Shown: positions 8,906-18,480 of the stretch, one piece after another
How the letters are laid out: every line of letters starts with the position of its first letter
Position numbering within the stretch: position 1 is the stretch's first letter
DNA from: Candidatus Jettenia sp. AMX2
GTDB lineage: Bacteria > Planctomycetota > Brocadiia > Brocadiales > Brocadiaceae
Direction of reading: 5' to 3'
Length of the DNA stretch: 64,000 nucleotides
NCBI GenBank assembly: GCA_030583665.1
Contig: CP129469.1
Location: forward strand, 1,789,043-1,853,042
The notes under the pieces: generated by a model
Databases searched by the model: none
Told to the model about the DNA's origin: nothing
The model's input: the letters and a program-made list of their open reading frames with translations, nothing else
Made by a program: the position numbers and the translations under genes

Positions 8906-9430
8906 TTACTTTACATCGCGAAGCCTTCTGTGACATTCAAAACACGCCTTTTTTACCAAATTGCCATAAGCATCAAACGTTGCTTCTGCATCAGCTTTAT
9001 CCGCTGCCTGGTTAATTTCCTGTACCCCCGACTCAATTCTTCTGATATAGGAGTTAAATTCTTCTTTCAATTTGGTAATTGCCTCAATATTCTCAGGGTC
9101 CAGATCCTTCGACCGCAGATACCAGTGATCCTGGCGGGGATTTCTTGGAAAGAAATTTTCCTCTATCCTTTTCGCTTCTGCCGCAACGGCATTCGCTTCC
9201 TGTTTCACATGGATAAAATCACCTACAAATATCCCCTCCAGGATACTATACATCCTCCTCTCAATTTCGATCATCAACTTCTTGGTAGGCAAGGTAACCT
9301 TTCCGTGTTCATGAGAGATAATAGCCCTTTCTTCAAATGCGAAAACGGGGGAGGTTGAGATCAAATTAACCGTCCCAACGAGACCAGTCAAACCCAACAA
9401 ACCCATACTAAACATCAGTGCCCTTTTCAT
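8906..9430 (-). CDS. periplasmic mono-haem c protein, cytochrome c'-like
   Basis: 174 residues. Residues 1-32 form a signal peptide (KRALMFSMGLLGLTGLVGTV, then SPVFA before F). The mature part is almost wholly helical, with one haem c site CFECH at residues 163-167, seven residues from the end. A C-terminal CXXCH on a four-helix bundle is the layout of class II cytochromes (cytochrome c'/c-556). Haem is expected to be attached outside the cytoplasm. GGAG lies 9 bases before ATG 9430. The strong terminator at 8817 makes it a single-gene unit. Role could be electron transfer or NO binding; nothing here decides. Confidence 0.8.
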   Translation of the reverse strand: MKRALMFSMGLLGLTGLVGTVNLISTSPVFAFEERAIISHEHGKVTLPTKKLMIEIERRMYSILEGIFVGDFIHVKQEANAVAAEAKRIEENFFPRNPRQDHWYLRSKDLDPENIEAITKLKEEFNSYIRRIESGVQEINQAADKADAEATFDAYGNLVKKACFECHRRLRDVK

Positions 9431-9677
9431 AGTAAATCTCCTTTCTCAATATCTAGGTTTTGCTAAGCCCCCCTAACATAGGGAGATTTAGGAATCTGTG
9501 TTTTTCCCCCTTTTTTAAAAGGGGATTTTATGCCTTCTACCGTTTAAATAAAATGGATATTCCTATACGCTACATATCAATATCAATCTTCCTTGCGTTA
9601 ATTATCACCCTTAATCCCACCCCCTTTCATTCGTTTTTTTTCTCCTCTTTTTAAATAAACAATAGTTATCTTTAACG

Positions 9678-10244
9678 TTATGCATTGAAAGTGCAGTCCT
9701 TTGACAATTTTTTATTCACCATATCCATCCACATATCATAAATGCGCCCCTCGTTTTCTGCTTCCCACAATTCGTTTTTTTCCAGAAATTCAAGGGTATT
9801 TTTCAATATGTTAAAATGGGTTTTTTCCTCTTCGGCAAGGAACCGGTAAGTTTCAGCATCCTTTTCGTCATTTGCTTCCCGTGCAGCCTTTTCGTAAAAT
9901 CCGATCCCTTTTTCCTCGATTCCCATAGCAATTCTGACAGCCTCTATGTCATTTGTATGAATGCCGGCTTTTTCCCTTAACTCTTCCCCTGTTTCTTTAA
10001 AAATAGTAGCCAATCTTTGCCGGGGGTCCATGGCGACCTTTTCGTTTCCCTGATTTTCCTCTTTCCGCTCTGATAAAAGCAACCGGAGCCTTTTAAGATG
10101 CAATTTTTCATCTTCTACAAAGGATCTGAACATCGCCTTCCCCAAAGGATGCATAGTCTTCCCTGCCATATCGTTATAAAAATTTATACCGTCCATTTCC
10201 ATCTGGATTGCAATCGTTTTTATATCCGGCACCGCCCCGCTCAT
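9678..10244 (-). CDS. ferritin-like / rubrerythrin-family di-iron protein
   Basis: About 188 residues from ATG 10244. Two similar four-helix halves carry iron-ligand pairs: EMDGINFYNDM with EDEKLHLKRL, and EEKGIGFYEKAA with EEEKTHFNIL. Glu and ExxH at these spacings are the ligands of the rubrerythrin/erythrin family. The rubredoxin domain of true rubrerythrin is absent. Expected role: oxidative stress or iron handling in the cytoplasm. The frame is open to 10334, but that extension encodes a QKQKQKQK tract from a hexanucleotide repeat, so I start at MSGAVPDIK, which has GGGGA seven bases upstream. Confidence 0.8.
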   Translation of the reverse strand: MSGAVPDIKTIAIQMEMDGINFYNDMAGKTMHPLGKAMFRSFVEDEKLHLKRLRLLLSERKEENQGNEKVAMDPRQRLATIFKETGEELREKAGIHTNDIEAVRIAMGIEEKGIGFYEKAAREANDEKDAETYRFLAEEEKTHFNILKNTLEFLEKNELWEAENEGRIYDMWMDMVNKKLSKDCTFNA

Positions 10245-10270
10245 TTTTATCCCCAATAAAAATTTTATAT

Positions 10271-10297
10271 GCTTTTGTTTTTGTTTTTGTTTTTGAA
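10271..10297. repeat. hexanucleotide (GTTTTT) tract upstream of the ferritin-like gene
   Basis: Four near-perfect GTTTTT units lie about 30 bases upstream of the start. A change in repeat number would alter promoter or leader spacing, but nothing here shows that this happens. Confidence 0.5.
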
Positions 10298-10590
10298 AAA
10301 ACACCGGCAATGAAAGACCGAAGTTCCTTACCATGCTTTTCCCGTGTAACAGTCACTAAGACTACCTTCAATTATTATACCAATACGGCATTTTTCGAAA
10401 ATGATACATAAATATATTCTAATCCTATTATTATTAAGAAGTTATAAAACCAACCAAAACAAAATTGTTCCACATATCACAGGGTTTTATCAAAAATCTT
10501 ATACCAGGATTCCATGTATTTAGAATTTCAATACCATTTGGTTTTGTGAAAAATTTTCAACAATAACAATCTTTTATCTATCGAAGTCGT

Positions 10591-10717
10591 AAAGAGTCTG
10601 GGATTGCTTCAGGCTTCGCCTTCGCAATGACGTGTGCGGGAAAGGAGGGAATTGCTTCAGGGTTCTGCACTCCGTTACGAACCCCCTCGCAATGGCAGGC
10701 GGTGCCTGCCCTACCCA
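10591..10717. repeat. inverted-repeat arm A (left), with REP-like palindrome
   Basis: Matches the reverse complement of 18249-18388: GGGATTGCTTCAGGCTTCGC and GGGTTCTGCACTCCGTTACG appear in both. It ends in the palindrome at 10694-10716. First of three arms that occur in mirrored order on the two sides of trpS-tkt. Confidence 0.75.
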
Positions 10718-10854
10718 AAAAAACGTATTTTAACACCACGAAAGGACTTGGCGCGGCCTTTGGCCGCAACCAAATTAGAAATACTAAAATTTCCTCCCCC
10801 CTGTCTGCGTGCGGTAACGCACAGGCAGGGAGGCAAGGTGGGGGTGAATAAGAA

Positions 10855-11187
10855 TTGAAAAAAGAACTATGGCATAGAGCAAGAATTCCCAGAAAACAAC
10901 CCACCGATGCAGAAAAAAGGCTGTGGAGATATTTGAGAGGAAAAAAGTTGGAAGGTTTTAAATTCAGAAGACAAGAGCCTATTGGTAATTACGTGACGGA
11001 TTTTGTCTGTTTCGAGAAAAGAATTATTGTGGAAGTTGACGGAGGCCAGCATTGTAAAGAAAAAGATAGCGAAAGGGATCAGTGGTTTGAGGGAAAAGGC
11101 TTTAAAGTCATGAGATTCTGGAATAATGAAGTTTTGAAGAATACCCAGGGAGTATGGGAAGTCATAAGAAAAGCATTGGTTGGTTGA
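10855..11187 (+). CDS. DUF559 (Vsr-like fold) endonuclease-domain protein
   Basis: 110 residues. RIPRKQPTDAEKRLWRYLRG, KFRRQEPIGNYVTDFVCFE, VEVDGGQH and FKVMRFWNNEVLKN are the DUF559 hallmarks; Asp in TDF, Glu in VEVDGG and the following Gln/His are the expected catalytic residues of this restriction-endonuclease-like fold. The start is TTG 10855 directly after a TAA. There is no clear ribosome site, so the native start may be lost. It sits inside a gap in the left inverted-repeat arm (between A and B), which suggests it came in with inserted DNA. Its activity is unknown; such proteins are usually stand-alone and mobile. Confidence 0.75.
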   Translation: MKKELWHRARIPRKQPTDAEKRLWRYLRGKKLEGFKFRRQEPIGNYVTDFVCFEKRIIVEVDGGQHCKEKDSERDQWFEGKGFKVMRFWNNEVLKNTQGVWEVIRKALVG

Positions 11188-11376
11188 TTGATTGATCCAC
11201 CCTCCCCTAACCCCTCCCATCGAGGGAGGGGAATTTATCAAGCTTATTCCTTGTTATTCAAGCCGCTTTCTTGTAGCTGGCTACCTAATCTCATTAGAGG
11301 GAGGGGGATTTTTCAAGCTTATGCATTTTGGAAAACGAGCACAAGAAACAAGAAGTTGATGGATAGTAGTACAAAG

Positions 11377-11489
11377 AAAAAATACCGAAAACCCTGTCAG
11401 GATTATTTCTGAGAAATTACAAGGCAAATCTAAATCCTGTCTTTCCTCATGTTCTTCATAAACTTCGTGTGCTTTGTGTTAAAAACAAT
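11377..11489. repeat. inverted-repeat arm B (left)
   Basis: Reads CCGAAAACCCTGTCAGG, then CTGAGAAATTACAAGGCAAA; the reverse complement of 18150-18246 gives the same words with few changes. Confidence 0.75.
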
Positions 11490-11526
11490 TTCAATGCAGG
11501 ATGGTCACTGCTCACCAAATAAGACT

Positions 11527-11637
11527 ATTTCTGCCATTGCGAGCGTAGGCGAAGTATCTCTCATGACCGGTGGAATAGTTCACCCGTTAATTGAAGATAT
11601 GTTCGGTTTGATACTTTGAGTACGATAATTTATTATT
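11527..11637. repeat. inverted-repeat arm C (left)
   Basis: GATATGTTCGGTTTGATACT and the sequence around it match the reverse complement of 17937-18033, just upstream of the transketolase gene. The promoter region of trpS follows. Confidence 0.65.
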
Positions 11638-11757
11638 CTTATAGTGTCTCAATGGAGATAAAATACTATGAGATTCAGGGAATATATATTACAATAATTC
11701 TAGCTGGCCTGGAATGCCAGATGAATTAAGACAACAGGATATTTTTGTGACGATTTT

Positions 11758-12765
11758 ATGGAAAAGAAAATTGTTTTGACGGGAATAAAGCCAACAGGTA
11801 GACCGCACCTCGGCAATTATCTGGGCGCCATAAAACCCTCACTGACTTTAGCAAAAGACGAGCAATATCAGGCAATCTATTTTATAGCGGATTATCATGC
11901 CCTGACTGCGATAAGAAACCCTGCATACTTTCGTCAGGTATGTTATGAGGTTGCCGCTACCTGGCTGGCATTGGGATTAAACCCCGAAAAGGTAATTTTT
12001 TACCGCCAGTCTGATATACCGGAAATCTTCGAATTGGCCTGGATACTTGCATGCTTTACCCCGAAAGGGCTGATGAACCGTGCCCATGCATACAAGGCGG
12101 CTGTTGCCCAAAATCTTGAAATAGGCATTTCGGATACCGATGCAGGTATAAATATGGGACTTTATAACTATCCTGTCCTTATGGCTGCCGATATCCTGCT
12201 TTTTCAAACGGATTTGGTCCCTGTCGGGAGGGATCAGATACAACATATTGAGATTACCGGCGATATAGCCAGAATCTTCAACCATACTTACGGCGATGTA
12301 TTTAAGCTGCCGGAGCACTTCATCCAGGATGAAGAAATCGCATCATTGCCGGGATTGGACGGACGTAAAATGAGTAAGAGTTATGATAACACAATCCCGC
12401 TGTTCGTTTCACCGGAGCAACTGCAAAAGCTTGTCTTCAGTATTAAAACGGATTCTTCCTCTCCAACAGACCCCAAAGACCCGGCAACCTCCGCCCTTTT
12501 TCTCATTTATAAAGAGTTTGCCCGCCCGGAACAGGTGGAATCTATGAGGAAAAGATACCTTCAGGGCATTGCATGGGCGGATGTAAAAAAGGAGTTATTT
12601 GAGACACTAAATTCCTTTCTTGAAAAACCCCGCCAATTATACAATCAATTGATAACAGACCATCAAAAGATGGACAGGCTCCTTACCGAAGGCGCCCGGA
12701 AAGCAAGGTCGCTGGCCATACCCTGTATGGAGAGTATCCGGAAGGCAATTAGCCGTATAGAGTAA
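11758..12765 (+). CDS. trpS: tryptophanyl-tRNA synthetase
   Basis: Charges tRNA-Trp. 335 residues, the usual bacterial length (about 330). A class I synthetase: the HIGH motif appears as PHLGNYLG (H17-N20) and KMSKS is intact at residues 204-208 (GRKMSKSYDN). IADYHALT, YRQSDIPE and PVGRDQIQHIEITGDIAR are TrpRS-specific blocks that bind tryptophan and the tRNA acceptor end. Start ATG 11758 has only a weak ribosome site. Monocistronic; a repeat-rich spacer of 750 bases follows. Confidence 0.95.
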   Translation: MEKKIVLTGIKPTGRPHLGNYLGAIKPSLTLAKDEQYQAIYFIADYHALTAIRNPAYFRQVCYEVAATWLALGLNPEKVIFYRQSDIPEIFELAWILACFTPKGLMNRAHAYKAAVAQNLEIGISDTDAGINMGLYNYPVLMAADILLFQTDLVPVGRDQIQHIEITGDIARIFNHTYGDVFKLPEHFIQDEEIASLPGLDGRKMSKSYDNTIPLFVSPEQLQKLVFSIKTDSSSPTDPKDPATSALFLIYKEFARPEQVESMRKRYLQGIAWADVKKELFETLNSFLEKPRQLYNQLITDHQKMDRLLTEGARKARSLAIPCMESIRKAISRIE

Positions 12766-13027
12766 CAAAGCAATAGAGGGGTGAAGTTACCTCGCCCCTG
12801 CGTATGACCGCAAAAAAGTCCGAAGAATTCCAACACCTTAGTTTTTTTGAAACGAGAGGTACATAACCATCGTTCAAATCGTGTGGGTGGGAAAGCCAGG
12901 CTTGTCCAATTCCGTCTGAAGCAGAACAATTCCACCCCAAAAACCACTTATTCCCATTTTCGTGAGAGAAGGAATAACATGAATATTTCCAAACCATCAA
13001 GTTAGGGTGGGATTTGATAAGTTGCCA

Positions 13028-13184
13028 CTTTTTTAATCCCGAAGGGATGTCATGATTATAGTAAAAGATACAAAACATAGGTTAAACCCCGAAGGGGTGA
13101 CAGAGAATACAGATTCTTCATACTATCCCTTCGGAATTATCGTTGTTTTATACCACCCCATCGGGGTTACCTCATATTTACCCA
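13028..13184. repeat. CCCCTTCGGGG hairpin repeat block, copy 1
   Basis: Contains TTAAACCCCGAAGGGGTGAC and several related CCCTTCGG/CCCATCGGGG hairpins. About 140 bases are nearly identical to 31764-31969, in the same orientation. No ORF. Function unknown; such hairpin clusters recur in intergenic DNA of this window only in these two places. Confidence 0.75.
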
Positions 13185-13240
13185 TAAATTAGACCTTCGG
13201 CGACTTTGTTTGTAGCTACACGTAGGGTCGAATGGAAATT

Positions 13241-13273
13241 AACACTGTCAGGGTTCTCAACCCTGACAGTGTT
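13241..13273. repeat. perfect 15-bp hairpin (AACACTGTCAGGGTT)
   Basis: AACACTGTCAGGGTT (13241-13255), three-base loop, and its exact complement (13259-13273). No T-run follows on either side, so it is not a canonical terminator. The core CCCTGTCAGGG also occurs in repeat arms B at 11388 and 18222. Confidence 0.7.
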
Positions 13274-13518
13274 CTGATCATGAACTGGGACAAACACTAT
13301 CGTATCATATTACCATCACCAACCTTATAACAACACCTCCCCGCAAACCCGCTTCATTAAAATGAAAATTCCTATGCAATAAATTTACTTGAATGCCTTT
13401 GAAATACTGATAAAATCAAAGAGATAAAGAAAACAGGCAATTTATTCAACCACAAAAACATAGCAAATTGTGGATCGTTTCTTTTGCCTATCACTGATGT
13501 CTTAGCGGCTGAACAGTT

Positions 13519-14307
13519 ATGAAAACACAAGAAATCGTAGGAAAAGATGTAGAATGGAGGAGGAACACGTTGCTCAAAAAGCAGGTAACCGGTTTCAGAT
13601 TTCCCTTTAATAAAAGTTTTATTACGAATGTAACCGCTGCCGGCGTGCTGGGAATTGTCATTTCTAGTCCCGGGTTTACCGGCCGGAGTATTCTTATCAT
13701 GGCGAGCCTTTTTGCATTATCCGGCGCTTTAACAAACTGGCTGGCCGTATACATGTTATTTGAAAAAATACCAGGACTCTATGGCTCCGGTATTATCACC
13801 CTGAGGTTTGAGGAGTTCAAAAGGAGTATTCGCTCACTGATCATGGAGAATTTTTTCACCGAAGAGAATTTTGCGAAAGTTACCAGCGATGCATTACCTC
13901 ACACGATACAACCGGAATTGGTAATGAACACAATCGATTTTGATAAGGCATTTGACGGCTTTATGTCGGTGGTTAAAAACTCATCTTTCGGCGGCATGAT
14001 GAGTCTGTTCGGCGGGAAAAAGACCCTGGAACCGCTGCGTCAGCCATTTAAAGCCGAGTTTGAAAGGCAGGCGGCTGAAATTTTGTCCAGTGTCGATATT
14101 GCTTCAATCCTTCAAAAGGAAACCGATTTTGAAACGTTCCGGTCAAAAATCGGCACTATGGTCGATAACCGGTTACATGAGCTTACCCCGCAGCGGGTGA
14201 AAGAGATTATTGAGGATGTTATCCGTAACCATCTGGGATGGCTGGTCGTTTGGGGAGGTGTCTTTGGCGCCTTAATTGGCTCTGTCAGCACTCTACTTCT
14301 CAAATAA
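13519..14307 (+). CDS. DUF445 membrane protein
   Basis: 262 residues of the DUF445/YheB family, function not established. Two predicted membrane segments near the N-terminus (ITNVTAAGVLGIVISSPGF and ILIMASLFALSGALTNWLAV), the family signature ALTNWLAVYMLFEKIPGLYG, a long helical soluble domain, and a C-terminal helix (LVVWGGVFGALIGSVSTLLL). ATG 13519 has no clear ribosome site. TTG 13570 has AGGAGGA seven bases upstream and may be the true start (MLKKQVTGFRF). First gene of a run with mqnB and mqnD; the mqnB start lies 13 bases after its stop. Confidence 0.85.
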   Translation: MKTQEIVGKDVEWRRNTLLKKQVTGFRFPFNKSFITNVTAAGVLGIVISSPGFTGRSILIMASLFALSGALTNWLAVYMLFEKIPGLYGSGIITLRFEEFKRSIRSLIMENFFTEENFAKVTSDALPHTIQPELVMNTIDFDKAFDGFMSVVKNSSFGGMMSLFGGKKTLEPLRQPFKAEFERQAAEILSSVDIASILQKETDFETFRSKIGTMVDNRLHELTPQRVKEIIEDVIRNHLGWLVVWGGVFGALIGSVSTLLLK

Positions 14308-14320
14308 TAAGATTACAGGT

Positions 14321-15046
14321 ATGAAAATACTTATTGTTACTGCAACCTACCCTGAGATTAAACCACTTTTGTCAGATATCGGATATTGGGGTGATGGAAA
14401 TTTTCTCATAAAAAACTTCACCTATCAACGCTCAAGTCTGGATATACTCATTACCGGTGTAGGACTGATGCATACGGCTTATTTTATGGGAAAGACCCTG
14501 TCAAATAACAACTACGATCTTGCACTGAATTTTGGAATAGCCGGAAGTTTTCACCGTGCCATCTCTATTGGTGAAGTGGTAAATGTAATGGAAGAACAAG
14601 TCGCAGATATGGGCGTTGAAGCCAGAGAAGATTTTTCAGATATTGTAGAACTGAATCTGTTAAACCCTCGTCAATTCCCGTATGATTCAGGCAAATTAAG
14701 AAACAAAGTCCCTGATTCGGTTCACCGTCTGCTAAATCTGAAAAAGGTGAAAGGCATCAGCGTCAACAAAGTGAGCGGTAACCGGCTCACTATTCAAAAG
14801 ATTATTCAAAAATATCATCCTGACCTGGAAAGCATGGAAGGAGCCGCATTTTTGTATGCCTGTCTAAGCGAACGGGTACCCTGTCTCCAGATAAGGGCTG
14901 TTTCCAATTACGTAGAACATCTGAATAAAGAAGCCTGGAATATCCCTTTCGCCATTGAACAGTTACATAAGACCGCCGGTAACATTATTCATCAACTACT
15001 CACGAACAATGAAATTAACCCTGGGTTTTTCACCCTGTCCCAATGA
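14321..15046 (+). CDS. mqnB: futalosine hydrolase (menaquinone biosynthesis)
   Basis: Cleaves futalosine to dehypoxanthinyl futalosine and hypoxanthine in the futalosine route to menaquinone. 241 residues with the nucleoside phosphorylase/MTAN fold: MKILIVTATYPEIKPL at the start, NFGIAGSFHRAISIGEVVNV (base pocket) and DLESMEGAAFLYACL (ribose-binding Glu-Ser-Met-Glu). The Asp general acid usual near the end is not obvious in the sequence. The frame is open to 14276, but MKILIV is the normal family start and follows the DUF445 stop directly. Overlaps mqnD by 38 bases, a tight operon. Confidence 0.88.
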   Translation: MKILIVTATYPEIKPLLSDIGYWGDGNFLIKNFTYQRSSLDILITGVGLMHTAYFMGKTLSNNNYDLALNFGIAGSFHRAISIGEVVNVMEEQVADMGVEAREDFSDIVELNLLNPRQFPYDSGKLRNKVPDSVHRLLNLKKVKGISVNKVSGNRLTIQKIIQKYHPDLESMEGAAFLYACLSERVPCLQIRAVSNYVEHLNKEAWNIPFAIEQLHKTAGNIIHQLLTNNEINPGFFTLSQ

Positions 15047-15845
15047 TACCTTTATCTTCGACGCCCTGGCTAACCGGAAGATTGATACGGAAGGGTTGTC
15101 TTTTGAACTCATCATTACCGATGTGGAAGAGTTAAACAGGCTTGCCTTTCAGCATTCATTGGATATAACGAAACTGAGCTATTACGCCTGTGCTCATCTG
15201 ATAAAAGATTACAGGGTATTACCAGCAGGCAGTGCCCTGGGAAACAACTGTGGCCCGCTCTTAATTACAAGACCTGAAAAGAAAAAATTATCTGTGGAGA
15301 AAGGTATCATTGCCATTCCAGGAAAATATACAACCGCTCATTTTTTATTAAACATGGCCTTTCCCGGAGCAACGCATAAAACAGAGATGCGTTTTTCTGA
15401 TATTGAGGAAGCCGTTCTGCAAAACAAAGCCGATGCAGGTGTCATTATCCATGAGAACCGTTTTACCTATCAAGACAAAGGATTAATAAAGATCCTGGAT
15501 TTAGGAGAATACTGGGAACAACAAACAAAGCTCCCTATCCCACTGGGCGGGATTGTCATCAAAAGGGAGATATCTCCTGCCCTGTCGCAAAAAGTGAACC
15601 GTATTGTGAGGAGGAGCGTGGAATATGCCCTTGCCAACCCTGCATCCTCAAAAGCATATGTTAAACACCACGCACGGGAGTTAGACGAGCATGTCAGGAA
15701 CCAGCACATTCAATTATATGTAAACAACTATACGGTTAATCTGGGAGAAACCGGTAAAAGGGCGGTTAAAACTCTCTTTAAACAGGCACGAATCAACAGC
15801 CTGATACCAGGAAACGATGAAGGCTTCTTTTTACCCGATGGCTAA
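15009..15845 (+). CDS. mqnD: 1,4-dihydroxy-6-naphthoate synthase
   Basis: Converts cyclic dehypoxanthinyl futalosine to 1,4-dihydroxy-6-naphthoate, a late futalosine-pathway step. About 278 residues with a periplasmic-binding-protein-like fold. LTLGFSPCPNDTFIFDALAN is the MqnD signature; SLDITKLSYYACAHL, GSALGNNCGPLLI and GGIVIKREIS follow in family order. Start ATG 15009 lies inside the 3' end of mqnB, so translation is probably coupled. mqnA, mqnC and mqnE are not in the window. Convergent with tkt, 37 bases apart. Confidence 0.93.
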   Translation: MKLTLGFSPCPNDTFIFDALANRKIDTEGLSFELIITDVEELNRLAFQHSLDITKLSYYACAHLIKDYRVLPAGSALGNNCGPLLITRPEKKKLSVEKGIIAIPGKYTTAHFLLNMAFPGATHKTEMRFSDIEEAVLQNKADAGVIIHENRFTYQDKGLIKILDLGEYWEQQTKLPIPLGGIVIKREISPALSQKVNRIVRRSVEYALANPASSKAYVKHHARELDEHVRNQHIQLYVNNYTVNLGETGKRAVKTLFKQARINSLIPGNDEGFFLPDG

Positions 15846-15882
15846 ACTTCCTTACGTTATCTCAATCTTTAAAATCTCCTCT

Positions 15883-17898
15883 TTATATTCCCCATCGGTT
15901 ATGGATTTCCTGTAAAATATTTTTTGCGGTGAAACCGTAATGTTCAGCAAGTACCTTTGCGGGTGCCGAGGTCCCGAACCCGTCAAGCCCTATAACAAGG
16001 CCATCTAACCCGGCAAATTCATACCAGTCGTGTTTGGCAGCTGCCTCAACGGTCACACGTTTCTTGCATGCCGGCGGCAGGATACTGTTTTTGTATTCTT
16101 CGGTATTCCGTCTGAATAACTCGAAAGACGGCATGCTGACCAATCTTGCCTTGATTCCTTTCTCCTGAAGTAATAATACCGTTTCCAGGGCAACATGCAC
16201 CTCCGAGCCCGTTGCCAGGAGAATAATGTCGGGTGCTACCCCCTCTGAATCTTTTACAATATAAGCACCTTGTTTTAATTGGTTTTGCGATGGATAAACA
16301 GAACGGTTTATCACCGGAAGGTTCTGCCGTGTCAGGATCAAGGCTGTCGGACCATCTTTATGATTAAGCGCTGCCACCCATGCGGATGCTGTTTCTGTTG
16401 CATCAGACGGACGAATCACAAGCAGATTCGGAATACAGCGCAGTGACGGAAGATGCTCAACCGGCTGATGGGTTGGTCCGTCTTCTCCGAGAAATATGCT
16501 ATCATGGGTAAACACATAGATTGCCTGTAACTTCGATAAAGCGGCAAGCCGTATAGCTGGACGCATGTAATCAGAAAAGGTTAAGAATGTTGAGCCGCAG
16601 GGGATGATACCTCCATACAGCGCCATACCATTTAAAATACCTCCCATTGCATGTTCCCTTACGCCAAAGTGAATATTCCTTCCGGCAAATTTATTTTTGC
16701 CTACAGAAGGCGAATTGTTAATCTGTGCCTTTGTTGACGGATTCAGATCAGCCGAGCCGGTTATAAAAGAGGGAATCCGTTCAGCAATGACCTGTATCAT
16801 ATCCCCTGATGCAGACCGGGTAGCTAACGAATCCTTTTTTATCGTATTGAGTAACTCCTGTTCAAGATATTCCGGGACTTCTTTCTTAAAATATCTATTC
16901 CAAAGATCGCTGAAATCTTCATCGTCCTTAATGTGTTTTTGAAACAAACCCTGCCAGTCTTTGTATTCTTCTTTTACCTCTGCCACACGGCTCCGGCAAA
17001 GCTGTCTGACCTCGTCCGGAATAGAGAAAGGAGGACTCTTTGGCCAGCCAAGCGCCTCCTTTGTTAATTCCAGCTCTCTAGCCCCCAACGGTTCACCATG
17101 GGCGGATGCCGAATCTTCTTTGTTCGGACTTCCTTTTCCTATGCGCGTTTTTGCAATTATCAGGGAAGGTCTTTCTTTTTCACCCCGTGCATCATCGAGT
17201 GCTTTTACTATTTCACCATAGTTATATCCGTCAATCGTGAAGACGCGCCAGTGATACGCCTCGAACCGTTTTGCAACATCTTCGGTAAAGGTAATATCAG
17301 TTCTTCCTTCGATTGATATCTGATTGCTGTCGTAAATATAAATGAGGTCCGATAAACCCAGATGGCCGGCAAGAGAAGCAGCTTCTGAAGTTATCCCTTC
17401 CATGAGATCCCCGTCGCTTACCACCCCGTAAATGGCATGGTCAATAACTATTCTGCCATCCTTGTTGAACCGTTCAGCCAGCATTTTTTCAGCCAGAGCC
17501 ATACCAACACCATTGGCAAAACCCTGTCCAAGAGGACCCGTAGTCGTTTCCACACCGGGTGTATGGCCATATTCGGGGTGACCGGGGGTCTTACTTCCAA
17601 GTTGCCGGAATTGTTTTATCTCGTCCAGGGGCAGATCATAACCAAAAAGGTGCAGGAGTGAATATAACAGCATGGAACCATGACCGGCAGACAGTATAAA
17701 CCGGTCACGATTCGGCCACAGGGGATCTTCAGGATTAAACCGGAGAAACTGCATCCACAGAATAAAGGCAATATCAGCAAAGCCCATAGGAAGCCCGGGG
17801 TGGCCGGATTGTGCCTTTTCAACCGCATCGGCAGAAAGCATTCTGATTGTGTTCACGGCAAGTTCGACTTTTTGTTTCTCTATTTTATGAATCAACAT
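15883..17898 (-). CDS. tkt: transketolase
   Basis: Thiamine-diphosphate enzyme moving two-carbon units between sugar phosphates in the non-oxidative pentose phosphate pathway. 671 residues, normal length. N-terminal TPP domain: [14 protein letters not shown] (catalytic His), [28 protein letters not shown] and DSNQISIEG (metal and TPP contacts). The pyrimidine domain carries [15 protein letters not shown] with the Glu that activates the cofactor, then [18 protein letters not shown] (phosphate binding). C-terminal domain to the end. It is separate from the pgl-zwf-gnd-tal-rpiB run but on the same strand, and together they supply most of the pathway. Repeat arms C' to A' lie directly upstream. 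Confidence 0.96.
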   Translation of the reverse strand: MLIHKIEKQKVELAVNTIRMLSADAVEKAQSGHPGLPMGFADIAFILWMQFLRFNPEDPLWPNRDRFILSAGHGSMLLYSLLHLFGYDLPLDEIKQFRQLGSKTPGHPEYGHTPGVETTTGPLGQGFANGVGMALAEKMLAERFNKDGRIVIDHAIYGVVSDGDLMEGITSEAASLAGHLGLSDLIYIYDSNQISIEGRTDITFTEDVAKRFEAYHWRVFTIDGYNYGEIVKALDDARGEKERPSLIIAKTRIGKGSPNKEDSASAHGEPLGARELELTKEALGWPKSPPFSIPDEVRQLCRSRVAEVKEEYKDWQGLFQKHIKDDEDFSDLWNRYFKKEVPEYLEQELLNTIKKDSLATRSASGDMIQVIAERIPSFITGSADLNPSTKAQINNSPSVGKNKFAGRNIHFGVREHAMGGILNGMALYGGIIPCGSTFLTFSDYMRPAIRLAALSKLQAIYVFTHDSIFLGEDGPTHQPVEHLPSLRCIPNLLVIRPSDATETASAWVAALNHKDGPTALILTRQNLPVINRSVYPSQNQLKQGAYIVKDSEGVAPDIILLATGSEVHVALETVLLLQEKGIKARLVSMPSFELFRRNTEEYKNSILPPACKKRVTVEAAAKHDWYEFAGLDGLVIGLDGFGTSAPAKVLAEHYGFTAKNILQEIHNRWGI

Positions 17899-17936
17899 AG
17901 TACGAATCCCTTTCTGTTATTTTCTTATCCTGATAC

Positions 17937-18033
17937 TTATAGTACTCAAAGTGCCAAACCAGGCATATCTTCAAGCGACAGGAAAACTATCCCGCCGGTC
18001 ATTGGAGATTGCTTCGCTTACACCCGCAATGAC
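17937..18033. repeat. inverted-repeat arm C' (right)
   Basis: Reverse complement of 11527-11637 (GTACTCAAAGTGCCAAACC here). Lies just upstream of the transketolase start. Confidence 0.65.
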
Positions 18034-18149
18034 AGTCATTATGACAAGCGGGGACGCTTGTCCTACCAGCAAAGGTGTTCATGGTAGGTCAACCGTCCCC
18101 GGTTGACATAATGATTTTACCTTTTCCCCTAAAGTCGCCGAAGGCCTAA

Positions 18150-18246
18150 TTCAAATTGTTTTTAACACAAAGAACATGAAGAAAAATAGATTTAGATTTG
18201 CTTTGTAATTTCTCAGGAATAACCCTGTCAGGGTTTTCGATATTTT
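18150..18246. repeat. inverted-repeat arm B' (right)
   Basis: Reverse complement of 11377-11489, including GTAATTTCTCAGGAATAACC and CCCTGTCAGGGTTTTCG. Confidence 0.75.
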
Positions 18247-18248
18247 TT

Positions 18249-18388
18249 GTAGGGCAGGCACTGCCTGCCATTGCCTGTTCCACCAGCCATTGCGAGGGGT
18301 TCGTAACGGAGTGCAGAACCCTGAAGCAATCCCCTCCTGCCGCAACCGTCATCACGAAGGCGAAGCCTGAAGCAATCCCACCCCCATG
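18249..18388. repeat. inverted-repeat arm A' (right), with REP-like palindrome
   Basis: Reverse complement of 10591-10717; begins with GTAGGGCAGGCACTGCCTGC (palindrome). Here A' directly adjoins B', whereas on the left A and B are separated by about 650 bp that hold the DUF559 gene. Confidence 0.75.
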
Positions 18389-18480
18389 ACCATGAGATTG
18401 CTTCGTCGCTTCACTCCTCGCAATGATTTTTTTGTTCTTTTTTGCGGCAAATTGTCAGCATCTCTGTTTCATGTAAATCT

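Noticed and set aside
8819..9358. A 179-codon plus-strand frame opposite the haem c gene
   Set aside because: The minus strand encodes a signal peptide and CXXCH with a ribosome site and terminator; the plus frame has no start signal or known motif.
13241..13273. Terminator for trpS
   Set aside because: The hairpin is perfect but has no T-run and is 475 bases past trpS, so I list it as a repeat.
15226..15243. Another copy of the GCAGGCAGTGCCCTG palindrome
   Set aside because: It lies in the mqnD coding sequence in a conserved stretch (PAGSALGN), so the match is probably chance.
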